DNA of 64,000 bases from Halobacteriales archaeon YIM A00010 (GTDB lineage: Archaea; Halobacteriota; Halobacteria; Halobacteriales; Haloarculaceae). This document shows, piece after piece, positions 1-8,936 of this stretch; position 1 is the stretch's first letter; each line of letters opens with the position of its first letter. The notes under the pieces are model-generated. The model ran no database searches. It was given only the letters and a program-made list of their open reading frames with translations, and was not told the DNA's origin. Location of the stretch: the NCBI GenBank assembly GCA_025041175.1, contig JAKCFJ010000002.1, positions 310,001-374,000 of the forward strand, given 5' to 3'. The position numbers and the translations under genes were made by a program.

Positions 1-1
1 C

Positions 2-379
2 TCGGAGCTTCCGGGGTCTCCTGTCGGTGAAGCCGAAAGCGGCGATGGGCGATTCCTCGTGCGGAGACTCGATGCGCCACCGGAAGGGATCGACGGATCG
101 GATCCCTACCTCGCCGTCTCGCCCCGGACGCCGTACAACCGGCATCCGTTGCCGTTCATGTCCCTCTCGGGAACGATCGAACGCGACGGGAACGCCGTGT
201 TCGAGGGAGCGCTCTCTCCGACGATCGATCCCGGACTCGGATACCACTACGGGACCGTTGCGGACGCACGACCGGGGGATGCGCTCGCGCTCACTGTGGA
301 CACGCCACCCCAGGTCTCCCGCCACGAAGGGTACGAAACGGCATTTTTCGACACGCCACCGATGGAGTTCTCGCTGTGA
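2..379 (+). CDS. C-terminal fragment of a haloarchaeal conserved protein (possibly P19/iron-transport-like)
   Basis: The reading frame is open from the left window edge to a TGA at 377-379, so only the last 125 residues are present and the true start lies outside. Motifs such as PYNRHPLPFM and the ending HEGYETAFFDTPPMEFSL recall the C-terminal beta-sandwich half of haloarchaeal Fe-transport/P19-like proteins (family DUF7350 in my memory), but no metal ligand can be assigned from this fragment. It is convergent with the Tat-secreted protein at 399-1709, 19 bases away. The coding frame is clear; the function is a weak guess. Confidence 0.6.
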   Translation, partial: SELPGSPVGEAESGDGRFLVRRLDAPPEGIDGSDPYLAVSPRTPYNRHPLPFMSLSGTIERDGNAVFEGALSPTIDPGLGYHYGTVADARPGDALALTVDTPPQVSRHEGYETAFFDTPPMEFSL

Positions 380-398
380 CCGGACGGGGCCAACCGGG

Positions 399-1709
399 CT
401 ACGGGGACGCCGGCGGAAGCGCGCGCAGCGACCGGGGTGGAAGGAGGTAGTTGCCTCTCCGTTCGACGGTCATGTACTGGAGAATGCCGTTGTTGGTTCG
501 CTGGCCGACGGCCGTTTCTTCCGAGAGATCCGTTCCGTTCATCGCCTCACGCGTCTCCACGAAATCGCCGATCGTCCGATGGAGCGAGAGGAAATGCAGG
601 CTCGCGGTGTCATCGTCGGTCGAATCGAAGTCCCGCCGGAGGATGATGGGGTCGTCGTTTTCGCGCGCTCGTGCTGATTTCTGGGAGTGGCCGACGACGC
701 CGTGCTCGCGCGCGTGCTGTTCGGTGTGGGCCGGACAGTCCGTTTCGGTCATCTTGCTGGAATCGCCTAGGTTCTCGCCAGTCCCCTCAACGAGATCCCG
801 TTCGGCGTGGACCGGACAGAACATCGTTGCGACGCGGTGGTACCGGCTGTCCTGTTCGTACCACTGCTGGAGGTGGAGCCGGATCAACGAGACGTGTTGG
901 GTGGTTCCACCGGCGAACGGGCCGTCGCGGATCGTCACCCGGTCCTCGCTCGCCTGGTTCTTCCGGAAGTTCGATTCGAAGCCCATGTACAGCGGTGTGT
1001 CCTCCGACACCGGCTCCGAATCCGGAACGCCCGCAACGTCCTGGTTCGCCGCGGGCAGCCCCGCGCCGACGAACCCCGTCCGCCGATCCACTCGATCGAA
1101 CGCGTCGGTGAGTCGTTCGCTGACCTCGACGCCGTTCAGCGTCTCTTTGTCGCCCAACAGCGCCTCCTCGGCACCGAGCACCACTGAGCCGTAATCGCTA
1201 GCGAGGTGGACCACCGCGTCCGGACGGTCGAACGACGGATCTTCGAAGGGAGCGAGCGCTTCCGGCTCGGGGAGATCGACCGTTTCCGGTAGGGAAACAT
1301 CGAACCGCTCGAAGTACGCGGGCGAGTAGCTCGCGGTGAACAACAAGCCCTCGTTGCTCCGTGGATACGCCCGTTCGAGCGTCCGGAACGCCTCCTCGAC
1401 GGTCCGTCGATCCTCGGGCGTCGGGCGCTCATCGCGCGCGTAGTCGAGAGACAACAGCAGGCGGTGGCGAGGGGGAACGTGATTCCCGTGGTCGTCGGTG
1501 GCGAGCGATTCGTTCCACGCGTGTTGGCGCTCGGGCAGCTCAGAGAGATCCGTCGGACCCTGGGGCAGTTCCGGCGGTTCTTCCCGATCGAGACACGCCG
1601 CCAACGCTGCACCTCCTCCGATCGAAACGGCCGTCTTCACGAACGTGCGCCGTGGAATGGTCCGTTCTCTTCCTGTGGTGTCCGCCGGTTGGTCCGAACG
1701 ATCCGCCAT
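399..1709 (-). CDS. Tat-exported lipoprotein of the DUF7405 type, distantly Dyp-peroxidase-like
   Basis: This is a 436-residue protein. The N-terminus has a Tat motif at residues 20-25 (RRTFVK), a hydrophobic stretch and a lipobox ending at Cys39, so it is probably a membrane-anchored extracellular lipoprotein. The body contains GFVGAGLPAANQD, PLYMGFESNF and a TQHVSLIRLHLQQWYEQ segment that I associate with haloarchaeal Tat proteins (DUF7405) related at a distance to Dyp-type haem peroxidases. The canonical GxxDG motif is not evident, so catalytic activity is unproven. It is the first annotated gene left of a 590-base non-coding stretch and converges on the preceding gene. Confidence 0.75.
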   Translation of the reverse strand: MADRSDQPADTTGRERTIPRRTFVKTAVSIGGGAALAACLDREEPPELPQGPTDLSELPERQHAWNESLATDDHGNHVPPRHRLLLSLDYARDERPTPEDRRTVEEAFRTLERAYPRSNEGLLFTASYSPAYFERFDVSLPETVDLPEPEALAPFEDPSFDRPDAVVHLASDYGSVVLGAEEALLGDKETLNGVEVSERLTDAFDRVDRRTGFVGAGLPAANQDVAGVPDSEPVSEDTPLYMGFESNFRKNQASEDRVTIRDGPFAGGTTQHVSLIRLHLQQWYEQDSRYHRVATMFCPVHAERDLVEGTGENLGDSSKMTETDCPAHTEQHAREHGVVGHSQKSARARENDDPIILRRDFDSTDDDTASLHFLSLHRTIGDFVETREAMNGTDLSEETAVGQRTNNGILQYMTVERRGNYLLPPRSLRALPPASP

Positions 1710-2298
1710 TGGCTGGCTGTAGGGTCGAGCGAGTCAAAGGATCTTTGGGTACCGTTCCCGAACGACGTATCTCGGGACTGTTGGGTGTGATCTACGCGAG
1801 ATGGCTTCGCTATTCTGGCAATCGTTGGTTCCCCGTGCGTCCGGGTCGGTTCACACCTCGTCGACAGCCTAGTTATCGACGCTGTACGACTGATCATATC
1901 ATAGTTACATTTATTATTGAAATACATCATAAATGCATTCAGTGATCGCTAATCGACGTTTACTGTTTCATATTCCATCCCAAATTATCTGAAAGATAAA
2001 CTAATAGGCGATAATAATCTCTGTTTGAGTCGATATGGGGGATATTTTTTGATTATTCTGGAGTTTCTAGTATCGAAGTTGTGTTATCTGTCCGTGTGAA
2101 CAGTGTGTCGGATGTTGTTGTGTTAGTATGGTTGTTCCACCGTGATGGTGAAAATTACTGAATATTGTTATATCTGAATGAACCTCAAAAATACGTTAAG
2201 TAGGTTCCGAGCATTCCGGCGTTGCGTCTGGCTCTGTCGGGCGACGCGAACGCGAGGAACCGCTCACCGAGGATACCCGGAAGGGGACGGCGAGGTCG
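1710..2298. other. Intergenic stretch, AT-rich in the middle
   Basis: No convincing gene was found on either strand. Bases about 1880-2200 are markedly AT-rich against the surrounding coding DNA and could hold the promoter of the minus-strand gene at 399-1709 or the remains of an inserted element. I saw no terminal repeats, transposase relics or tRNA here. Confidence 0.5.
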
Positions 2299-2949
2299 TT
2301 ACTGGTCGGGGAGCGGCGGGGTGAGGCTGCTGATGAACCACGCGGTGAGGTTGTAGAACACCACGGCGAAGCAGATGATTACGATGAGGACGCCGAACAG
2401 CAGTCCTTGTCGGAGGAGTTCGAGCGCGTTCACGATGAGATAGCCGAGACCCCCAGTCGTGGCGATGAATTCGATGACGATAGCGCCGACGATGGCCTGT
2501 TGCACCGCCACTTTCAGACCGCTTGCACTGTAGGGGAGTGCCTCCCAGAATTCGATCTTGCGGACGAACTGCGACGGCGTCGCCCCGAAAACGTCACCGA
2601 GGTGGTAGAGTTCCTGACGAACGTGACTGAAACCGGTGATCGTGTTGATGAGGATCGGGAAAAAAGACACCCACGCCACGAACACGCTCGCCGCCACGGT
2701 GTAGGAGTCGAACCAGAGGACGAAAATGGGTGCGAGAATGGTGGCCGGCAGTTCGTCAGTCCCGGCGGCGTTCGCCGGAGCGTCGCTGTTGCCCAAACAG
2801 CCAGCGAACCCTCCGAAAGTCAGCGTCGCCGTTCCGAGAAGAAACGACCGGCGATCGAGATTCTCCGGTAAGATGCCGTCTAACTTCCTCACCTCTTCAT
2901 CAATCGCTATGCTGTCACTTCTCCGTATGGAACAGAGTAACAAAACCAT
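2299..2949 (-). pseudogene. In-frame fusion relic: binding-protein Tat signal joined to an SsuC/TauC-like permease C-terminus
   Basis: The 216-residue frame joins two unrelated parts. Residues about 33-68 are a typical Tat-lipoprotein start (DRRSFLLGTATLTFGGFAGC, then an acidic/Ala linker), as in substrate-binding proteins of nitrate/sulfonate/taurine ABC importers. From LPATILAPIFVLWF onward the sequence is the C-terminal half of a BPD permease, with the EAA-like loop (ATPSQFVRKIEFWEALPYSASGLKVA) and further membrane helices. This looks like a deletion between a binding-protein gene and a permease gene, with the ATPase also missing. The start is uncertain: a GTG at 2892 would place translation just before the Tat motif. 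It is very unlikely to be a working transporter subunit. Confidence 0.75.
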
Positions 2950-3040
2950 CTGTGATACGTTTTTCTGTGGGGTGTTCTCTGATTCGTGTGGTCTTCAGGC
3001 ATCCCGCTGCTCTTGCAAACGGAACGATCTCGCCGGCAGC

Positions 3041-3460
3041 TCACTCCGATCGATCCATCAACTCGACGATGTTGCCGTCCGGATCCTGGAGGTACGCGAT
3101 CAACAGATCCTCCACCTGCTGTGGTTCGCTGATGAATCGATCGGGGCCGAGCCGGTCGTAGCACGCGTCGAGATCGTCCACTGCCAGACAGAAGTGGGGA
3201 ACGCCGACATCGTGGGGAGAGGCAGCCTCATTGCTGTTTTCGTTCGGGGGAGCCTCATACGCGATGAGTTCGATCTCGAACCCGTTGGCGTCGAGGAACG
3301 CGATCTCCCCTTCAACGCCGTTCACCCCGATGATGTCGCCCTGAACGGCGCTGATGGAGAATCGCCGGGTGACGGTGCATCCCAGTTCGTCGCGGTAAAA
3401 CGACAGTGCTGTTTCCATATCGGAAACGTTCAGACCGTAGTGCGTGGCTGTGCCGAGCAT
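3041..3460 (-). CDS. VOC-family (glyoxalase/bleomycin-resistance/dioxygenase-fold) protein
   Basis: This 139-residue protein is a single vicinal-oxygen-chelate module pair. The paired beta-alpha-beta halves are visible as THYGLNVSDMETALSFYRDELG and VPHFCLAVDDLDACYDRL, followed by DPDGNIVELMD. Candidate metal ligands are the His in the first strand, the His in VPHF and the Glu in IVEL, which is the usual VOC pattern. The size fits lactoylglutathione-lyase or small ring-cleavage relatives; the substrate cannot be read. It lies 9 bases downstream of the SDR gene, so the two are probably co-transcribed. Confidence 0.85.
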   Translation of the reverse strand: MLGTATHYGLNVSDMETALSFYRDELGCTVTRRFSISAVQGDIIGVNGVEGEIAFLDANGFEIELIAYEAPPNENSNEAASPHDVGVPHFCLAVDDLDACYDRLGPDRFISEPQQVEDLLIAYLQDPDGNIVELMDRSE

Positions 3461-3469
3461 GGTTTCGTA

Positions 3470-4291
3470 TTATCGCTCTTCGAGATCGTCGGTGATGTAG
3501 TCGAGTGCCCGTCCGGCGACGTCCCCGATGCCCCGAACCGACCGGCCGAGATCCGCAGTGATGATCGTCCCAGTCATTGGTCGGGCGTTTTCCTCCGATG
3601 CGAGCAGCACGTAGGTTCCGGTGTAATCCGACGGCTGGGGCACGATGTCCAGCGGGTGGACGGACGGATCGAACTCCGATTCGGAGACGGCATCGGCGCG
3701 GTCGAGCGAATCGACCGTCGAGAAGTTCGTCGGGATGTATCCGGGGGCGACGCCGTTGACGCTGATCGCCGGCGCGAGTTCGAACGCGAGCTGCCGGACG
3801 AGTCCGGCGACAGCGTGTTTCGATGGAACGTACAGCACTCCACCACCGTCCGGGTCGAAGCTCGCGCCCGACGCGGTGAACACCATTCGTCCGTCGGTTT
3901 CGAGGAGCTCCGGTAGGGCGGCTTTCGCGCCGAGGATGTACCCCAACACGTTGACATCGAAGAGGCGGTGGAACTCCGCTTCGGCATCGGAGAGTTCCGG
4001 AAGCGTCACGTTCCCGTCGAAGCGGCCGGCGTTCCCGACGAACACGTCCAACCCCCCGAACGCCTCGACGGTTCGTGTCACGGCGCGTTCGTTGTCCGCA
4101 AGGCGGGTGACATCGCCCTGAACGGTTTCCACGCGCGCTTTGTGGGCATCGTCGATGGCTTCGAGCCTCTCCTCGTCGATATCGAGCACACCGACCGACG
4201 CCCCCTCCTCGACGAACCGATCGACGACCGCGCGCCCGATCCCGGAGCCGCCACCAGTGACGAGCACAGTGGTGTCTTCGAGCCACCCCAT
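3470..4291 (-). CDS. Short-chain dehydrogenase/reductase (SDR)
   Basis: This is a 273-residue classical SDR. The N-terminal Rossmann motif is TVLVTGGGSGIGRAV, the NAG motif is VGNAGRF, and the catalytic Ser-Tyr-Lys set is seen in FTASGASFD and YVPSKHA. The acidic residue after the second strand (VLDID) favours NAD(H). I chose the ATG at 4291 (MGWLEDTTVLVTGG) rather than the longer frame opening at 4417, because the SDR fold begins there and the extra 42 residues look non-coding and overlap the upstream gene. It probably oxidises an alcohol or dihydrodiol in the catabolic set around it, perhaps a product of the Rieske oxygenase at 10.4-12.3 kb. Confidence 0.88.
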   Translation of the reverse strand: MGWLEDTTVLVTGGGSGIGRAVVDRFVEEGASVGVLDIDEERLEAIDDAHKARVETVQGDVTRLADNERAVTRTVEAFGGLDVFVGNAGRFDGNVTLPELSDAEAEFHRLFDVNVLGYILGAKAALPELLETDGRMVFTASGASFDPDGGGVLYVPSKHAVAGLVRQLAFELAPAISVNGVAPGYIPTNFSTVDSLDRADAVSESEFDPSVHPLDIVPQPSDYTGTYVLLASEENARPMTGTIITADLGRSVRGIGDVAGRALDYITDDLEER

Positions 4292-4397
4292 GGTTACGAG
4301 GGGCGTCCTCCCGTTAGATGCGTTTCGGTGCGCATCGCACGACTGGACTGTGGCACACCACCGTGTGTGTGTCCATTGTTCCGTTTCATGCGGTTCA

Positions 4398-4988
4398 CTA
4401 CTCGGAGTTGGCCTCACCGAGATCCTCAGTGTTCAACCAGACGTTCCAGGTGTCGGGCGTTTGGGGCCACCGTTTTGCCGGTTTGCCGCCCATCTCGGGA
4501 GCTGCCTCCATCTCCGCCGTCAGTTCGATCGGGTAGCCGTCCGGATCGGGGAAGTAGAGGAAGATGTTGTTCCCCGGACCGTGTCGCCCCGGTCCTCGGT
4601 AGATCGGGTGGTCCCGAGCGCGCAACTCCTCTGCAGCGTGCTCGATCGCCTCGAAATCCGGCACCTCGAAGGCAATGTGGTAGATCGGTCCGGTCGTCGG
4701 GAGCATCGGCGGCCCGTCTTCAGGAATATCGCGCTCGAACGCGTGGAGATCCAGTTCGAGCTCGTCGCGTTCGTCAAGCGCCGCCAGCTCCGCCTCGGAC
4801 ATCTGGGTAAGGTTGAGCTCGTGGTGCTCCGACTGTTCGGCGACCGCGGGGGTGCGCAGAAAGGCGACGCCATCACCGATCCGGTCCGACACCGCCATGT
4901 TCAGGGTGTCACGGTAAAATTCGATCGATGCCTCTAGATCCCTCACCTTGATCGCAACGTGGTCTAAGCCCATGTTCTCGACGACCAT
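4398..4988 (-). CDS. VOC-family protein resembling type I extradiol ring-cleavage dioxygenases
   Basis: This 196-residue protein has two VOC modules. The first begins GLDHVAIKVRDLEASIEFYRD and the second GPIYHIAFEVPDFEAIEHAA, with the closing strand YFPDPDGYPIELTAEME. The His of LDHVAI, the His of YHIAF and the Glu of IELTAE match the His-His-Glu metal site of extradiol dioxygenases and related VOC enzymes. A charged insertion between the modules makes it longer than simple glyoxalases. The start at 4988 (MVVENMGLDHVAIK) is preferred over 5087, which would add an unlikely leader; the ATG at 4973 is also possible. Three bases separate the longest frame from the aspartate dehydrogenase-like gene upstream, which suggests an operon. 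Confidence 0.82.
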   Translation of the reverse strand: MVVENMGLDHVAIKVRDLEASIEFYRDTLNMAVSDRIGDGVAFLRTPAVAEQSEHHELNLTQMSEAELAALDERDELELDLHAFERDIPEDGPPMLPTTGPIYHIAFEVPDFEAIEHAAEELRARDHPIYRGPGRHGPGNNIFLYFPDPDGYPIELTAEMEAAPEMGGKPAKRWPQTPDTWNVWLNTEDLGEANSE

Positions 4989-5090
4989 GTATTGAGACCT
5001 CAAACCACGATAATATGTATCTTTCGATACCGGAGGGTCATCCGGCGAGGACGACAGGGTGGACGGCGTCTCGATGGTTGTGAGCACCGT

Positions 5091-5906
5091 TTACGTGCCG
5101 ACCCGAACCGTCCGATCCTCACGGAGCAACTCGATGGCCGACAGCACTGCGAGGTAGCTGGTCTTTGGGTTGGAGGGCGACGGACTGTTTCGGACCGTCG
5201 TCTCGATCTCGCCCATCGCACCCGTTGCTGTTATCCGATGGACGTTTTGTTGTTGGTCGGGATCGGCGATGATGCGCACCGTCGTCCGATCCGGTCCGAT
5301 TCCCGCGAGACCCAACGCCAGGGCGACGTTGATGTTCGAAGGGAAGCCCTCAGCTGCCTCCGCTGCGGTGCCCTCGAAAACGACGGTCGGTTCGGTGCTG
5401 TCGTGGACATCGATCCCGTGGCTGTCGAGATACGGCGCGCCCTCGATCCCTTCGGGAGGTTTGGTTGTCGTCAACGAGACCGATTCGATCTCACCGTTTC
5501 CCGCGGCTTTGATCGCATCGAGCCCGGCGATGGCTCCCGACGGCACGAACACCGTTCGCCCGGTCTCCTCGGCAGCCTCGATCACCCGCTCTCGGAGTGA
5601 CCGGTCTGCGAGCGCACCCACGCTCAACACCACGAGGTCACAGTTGGCGCGGAGAATATCGACGGCGTACTTCCGGACGGCGCCCTGTCCCGCCGCTTCC
5701 ACGACGAGATCGGCGTCGAGCAGCCGATCGACCTCGCGAACGACCGATATCTTGCCAGTCTCGGTCTGTTCGACGAACGCCTCGACGCGATCGGGGTGCC
5801 GATCGAAGATCCGGACGGCCGACACCGAAACCGTTCCGTCCCGGACCGCTGTCGTGAGTTCGTGGCCGATCGTTCCAAACCCGAGGATGCCGATAGCGCG
5901 ACTCAT
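5091..5906 (-). CDS. nadX: L-aspartate dehydrogenase-like NAD(P)-dependent enzyme
   Basis: This 271-residue protein has the NadX architecture. The N-terminal Rossmann domain starts IGILGFGTIGHELT. A VVEAAGQGAVRKYA segment follows, then a PSGAIAGLDAIKAA segment, and a C-terminal domain with FPSNINVALALGLAG and the catalytic-His motif QNVHRITATG. NadX oxidises L-aspartate to iminoaspartate for NAD synthesis or amino-acid catabolism. In this neighbourhood of ring-cleavage and oxygenase genes a catabolic or nitrogen-releasing role is possible, but that is inference. It is divergent from the NicX-like gene; the 128-base gap should hold both promoters. Confidence 0.85.
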   Translation of the reverse strand: MSRAIGILGFGTIGHELTTAVRDGTVSVSAVRIFDRHPDRVEAFVEQTETGKISVVREVDRLLDADLVVEAAGQGAVRKYAVDILRANCDLVVLSVGALADRSLRERVIEAAEETGRTVFVPSGAIAGLDAIKAAGNGEIESVSLTTTKPPEGIEGAPYLDSHGIDVHDSTEPTVVFEGTAAEAAEGFPSNINVALALGLAGIGPDRTTVRIIADPDQQQNVHRITATGAMGEIETTVRNSPSPSNPKTSYLAVLSAIELLREDRTVRVGT

Positions 5907-6034
5907 ACTTCGAGCAATCTCGAGCGATCGGATGTAGCTGTCGGATCCGTCCTATGGGAGCGCCCCAGTCTGAGTGTGCGACCGATCCCATCGAGCTGTT
6001 GTACGATACCAACAGTTATGGTACTTCGCTCTGG

Positions 6035-7102
6035 ATGAATAGACGCAGCATGGAAGAGGCAGGCTTACTAGCCCCGCTGTTCCGTCGTCAGATGGAACAC
6101 TGCGAGGTCACGGCAGACGAGACTGTCGCGCTCGTCACGGACGTACAGAGCAAACGCGAGTTCGTCGGCGCGAGCTTCGCCGCCGCCACCGATCTCGGCG
6201 CGGAGGTTTTCGAGGTGAAAGTTCCCGAATACGGCCGCAATTCGGTCGGTGCCGACGTGTCGGCCGGGCAAGGAGGGACGCTCCGGTTGCCGGGTGGACC
6301 GGTCGAAGCGTGTAAATCAGCCGACATGGTGTTCGATTTCACTCTCGAAGGGTTCATCCACGTTCCAGAACGGACCGAGATCCGGGACGCAGACACGCGG
6401 ATCCTCCGTGTCGGCGCTCGCCCGCCGTTCGTGCTCCGTCGGCTGATGCCGTGGGAAGCGGAGGAGGCCCAGGCGGTCAAAGAGCGGGTCCAAGCGGCCG
6501 CCGAGCGGCTCGCAGCGACGGATGAGATGCGCATAACGAGCGACTACGGGACCGACGTCACGATGGAAGTCGAGGCCGACACCGCGTTCGACTCCTACGG
6601 CTTCGTCGACGAGCCCGGTAAGTGGGACGTGTGGGGCCAGAACATGGTGTCGAACTACCCGACGAACGTCAACGGCACCATCGTCATCGCGCCCGGCGAT
6701 TACAACGTCGTCCCATTCCACGACTACTACGACGCCGCCGTCGAGTGCGTCGTCGAAGACGGATTCATCACCGAGATCAACGGCGAGAGCGGAGACGCAG
6801 AGCTGATGCGCGGCCACATGGAGAGCTACGACGACCGCGACGTGTTTGCGACCAGCCACTTCGGGTGGGGATTGAACCCGAACGGGGAGTTCTACAACAT
6901 GGCGATTCACGACCGCAAGCCCGACGAGACCGGTGTGAGTGCGAGCGAAGGCCGCGTCTGGGAGGGGAACATGCTCTGGAGCACGGGACCGAACACTCAC
7001 CAGGAACGGTACACCGACTGCCACTACGACATCGCCCAGAAGGGGTGTACCGTCCAGTTGGACGGCGAGACGGTCGTCGAAGACGGCCAGCTCGTGGCGT
7101 AG
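6035..7102 (+). CDS. 2,5-dihydroxypyridine 5,6-dioxygenase (NicX)-like / M29-fold protein
   Basis: The 355-residue protein (starting at the ATG at 6035; the ATG at 6050 is an alternative) has the aminopeptidase-T-like fold shared by M29 peptidases and NicX. The iron ligands known for NicX (His265, His318, Asp320 in Pseudomonas) have clear counterparts: His275 in SHFGWG, and His330 and Asp332 in the motif CHYDI. The spacing is almost the same (55 and 57 residues against 53 and 55), and the length agrees with NicX (about 350). NicX opens 2,5-dihydroxypyridine to N-formylmaleamate in nicotinate breakdown. The neighbouring hydrolase, Rieske oxygenase and symporter fit a heteroaromatic pathway. 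The later nicotinate genes (maleamate amidase, maleate isomerase) are not seen here. Confidence 0.75.
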   Translation: MNRRSMEEAGLLAPLFRRQMEHCEVTADETVALVTDVQSKREFVGASFAAATDLGAEVFEVKVPEYGRNSVGADVSAGQGGTLRLPGGPVEACKSADMVFDFTLEGFIHVPERTEIRDADTRILRVGARPPFVLRRLMPWEAEEAQAVKERVQAAAERLAATDEMRITSDYGTDVTMEVEADTAFDSYGFVDEPGKWDVWGQNMVSNYPTNVNGTIVIAPGDYNVVPFHDYYDAAVECVVEDGFITEINGESGDAELMRGHMESYDDRDVFATSHFGWGLNPNGEFYNMAIHDRKPDETGVSASEGRVWEGNMLWSTGPNTHQERYTDCHYDIAQKGCTVQLDGETVVEDGQLVA

Positions 7103-7227
7103 CCGCCTGAAGAACGACGCGCTCCGCACTCTATTTCTCTTCGGGCCGACTTCGGTCGGTTCGTTCGCTAACACGCCGCTTCACGGGGTTACAAACTTTT
7201 ATGCACCGGTGTGTGTTCTGGTGTAGT

Positions 7228-8889
7228 ATGTCAACCGGAGGCACTGCTGTCGCACGGGTACTGGTAGATAACGACGTCTCGTCGGTGTTCGCGCTGCTCG
7301 GAAACCAGACAGTGAGCACCGCGGACGGGCTGCACGAACGCGGGGTTGAGGTCGTGTCCGCGCGCCACGAGTACAACGCGGCCGTTATGGCCGACACGTA
7401 CGGCCGGCTGACGGGGACAGCGGGGGTTGCGCTCACCGTCGCTGGACCCGGCGCGACCAACGCGCTCACCGGCGTCGCACAGGCGTACACAGCCGCATCG
7501 CCGATGGTTTGTATCAGTGCGGTTCTGGAAGAAGACGCACCCACCGAGGCGCTGCATGGGGTGGACGATCCCCACTTCCTCGAAACGGCCTTCGAGCCGG
7601 CGACGAAGTGGAGCACGCAGGTTCACACGCCCGATCGAATCCCTGCTGCCATCAACCGCGGCTTCGACGTTGCGACAAGCGGGCGTCCCGGTCCCGTGTT
7701 CATCGGGATCGACGAGGCGTTGCTCATGAACGAACTCGACCTTCCGGACGGGGCGTTCGACTGGGACCGACAGGCGGCAGTCGGACCCGACCCGGACGGG
7801 GTCGCAAACGCGCTCTCGCCGCTCTCTCAGACGGATCGGCGCGCGCTCTACGTCGGAAAGGGCGTTTCACGGGCGTTCGCGTGGGATAGTGTCGTCGAGA
7901 CCGCCGAGTCGCTCGGGTGTCCCGTAGTCTGTCCGCGCCACTACCCGGATTCGTTCCCGAACGACCACGAGCTGTTCGCCGGCACCGTCGGAATGGCCGA
8001 CCACCCGGCGGCAGTTAGCGCACTCGAGGGGGCCGACACCGTGCTCTCGATCGGGGTACGTCCCAGCTCACACGAGGCGTCAGTGCTCGGCGACCGCGCC
8101 GGCGCGAACACGGAGTTCGTCTACCTGCACGCGGGACCCCAGGAATTCCCGCAAACGTCCGCAACGGCGGTCGTCGGGGGTCGGTTGGACAAGAGCATCG
8201 AAACCGCTCGGCGCGTCGTCGAGGACGGTGCCGGAGAGACGGCCGACGGTTATCTCAGTGCGGTCCAACAACGGAGAACGCGAGTGCGCGACGACACCGC
8301 AGCGTATCTCGAGGCGGTGAAAGACCAGACACCGATCCATCCGCTGCTCGTGATGGCGCGGCTCCGTGAGGTCGCCCCCGACGACGTGATCGTGACCGGC
8401 GACGCCGGTGCCGCCGGTGGCGCGTGGCCGAACGACGCCTTCGAATACCGGACGCCGAACACGTTTCACCACTCCCGGCTGTACGACTCGATGGGGTTCC
8501 CCGTCCCTGCCGGTAACGCAGCCAAGCTGGTCGACCCGGACCGAGCGGTCGTCAACCTCATCGGCGACGGCGGATTCTTGATGTGTAACATGGAGCTGGC
8601 GACCGCCGTCGCAACCGATACCGACGCCGTCACGGTCGTGATGAACGACGCGAAATACGGGATGATCTGGAACTACCAGCGTGCAAGCGGCCACAACGAG
8701 GTCGCAACCGACATTCCAGCTGTGGACATCGCGATGATGGCCGAAGCCTACGGCGTTCGTGGCGTTCGCGTCGAGGAGCCGGACGACGTGAAACCGGCGC
8801 TCGAAGCGGCGTTTTCGGCTGACGAACACGTGGTGGTGGACATCGTGACCGATCCGGCTGCGGAGTACGTCTCACGGACGATTTGGTAG
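7228..8889 (+). CDS. Thiamine-diphosphate-dependent enzyme (acetolactate synthase / benzoylformate decarboxylase superfamily)
   Basis: This is a 553-residue three-domain ThDP enzyme. The catalytic Glu is in ARHEYNAAVMADTYGRL (about residue 48). The central domain follows GRPGPVFIGID. The cofactor site is GDGGFLMCNMELATAV followed by NDAKYGMIW, which fits the GDG-x(~25)-N metal/ThDP motif. The ATG at 7228 (MSTGGTAVARVL) is preferred to 7201, because the extra nine residues are atypical. The reaction may be decarboxylation or carboligation of a 2-oxo acid made by ring cleavage; the exact substrate is unknown. A paralogue lies at 54020-55735. Confidence 0.85.
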   Translation: MSTGGTAVARVLVDNDVSSVFALLGNQTVSTADGLHERGVEVVSARHEYNAAVMADTYGRLTGTAGVALTVAGPGATNALTGVAQAYTAASPMVCISAVLEEDAPTEALHGVDDPHFLETAFEPATKWSTQVHTPDRIPAAINRGFDVATSGRPGPVFIGIDEALLMNELDLPDGAFDWDRQAAVGPDPDGVANALSPLSQTDRRALYVGKGVSRAFAWDSVVETAESLGCPVVCPRHYPDSFPNDHELFAGTVGMADHPAAVSALEGADTVLSIGVRPSSHEASVLGDRAGANTEFVYLHAGPQEFPQTSATAVVGGRLDKSIETARRVVEDGAGETADGYLSAVQQRRTRVRDDTAAYLEAVKDQTPIHPLLVMARLREVAPDDVIVTGDAGAAGGAWPNDAFEYRTPNTFHHSRLYDSMGFPVPAGNAAKLVDPDRAVVNLIGDGGFLMCNMELATAVATDTDAVTVVMNDAKYGMIWNYQRASGHNEVATDIPAVDIAMMAEAYGVRGVRVEEPDDVKPALEAAFSADEHVVVDIVTDPAAEYVSRTIW

Positions 8890-8936
8890 TCGAGTAGTCC
8901 CTCGATTTTATAGTTCTCTGGTCCATCGATTCGGGC

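Noticed and set aside
1880-2200. Replication origin in the AT-rich stretch
   Set aside because: No Orc1/Cdc6 gene nearby and no recognisable ORB repeats; AT-richness alone is not enough.
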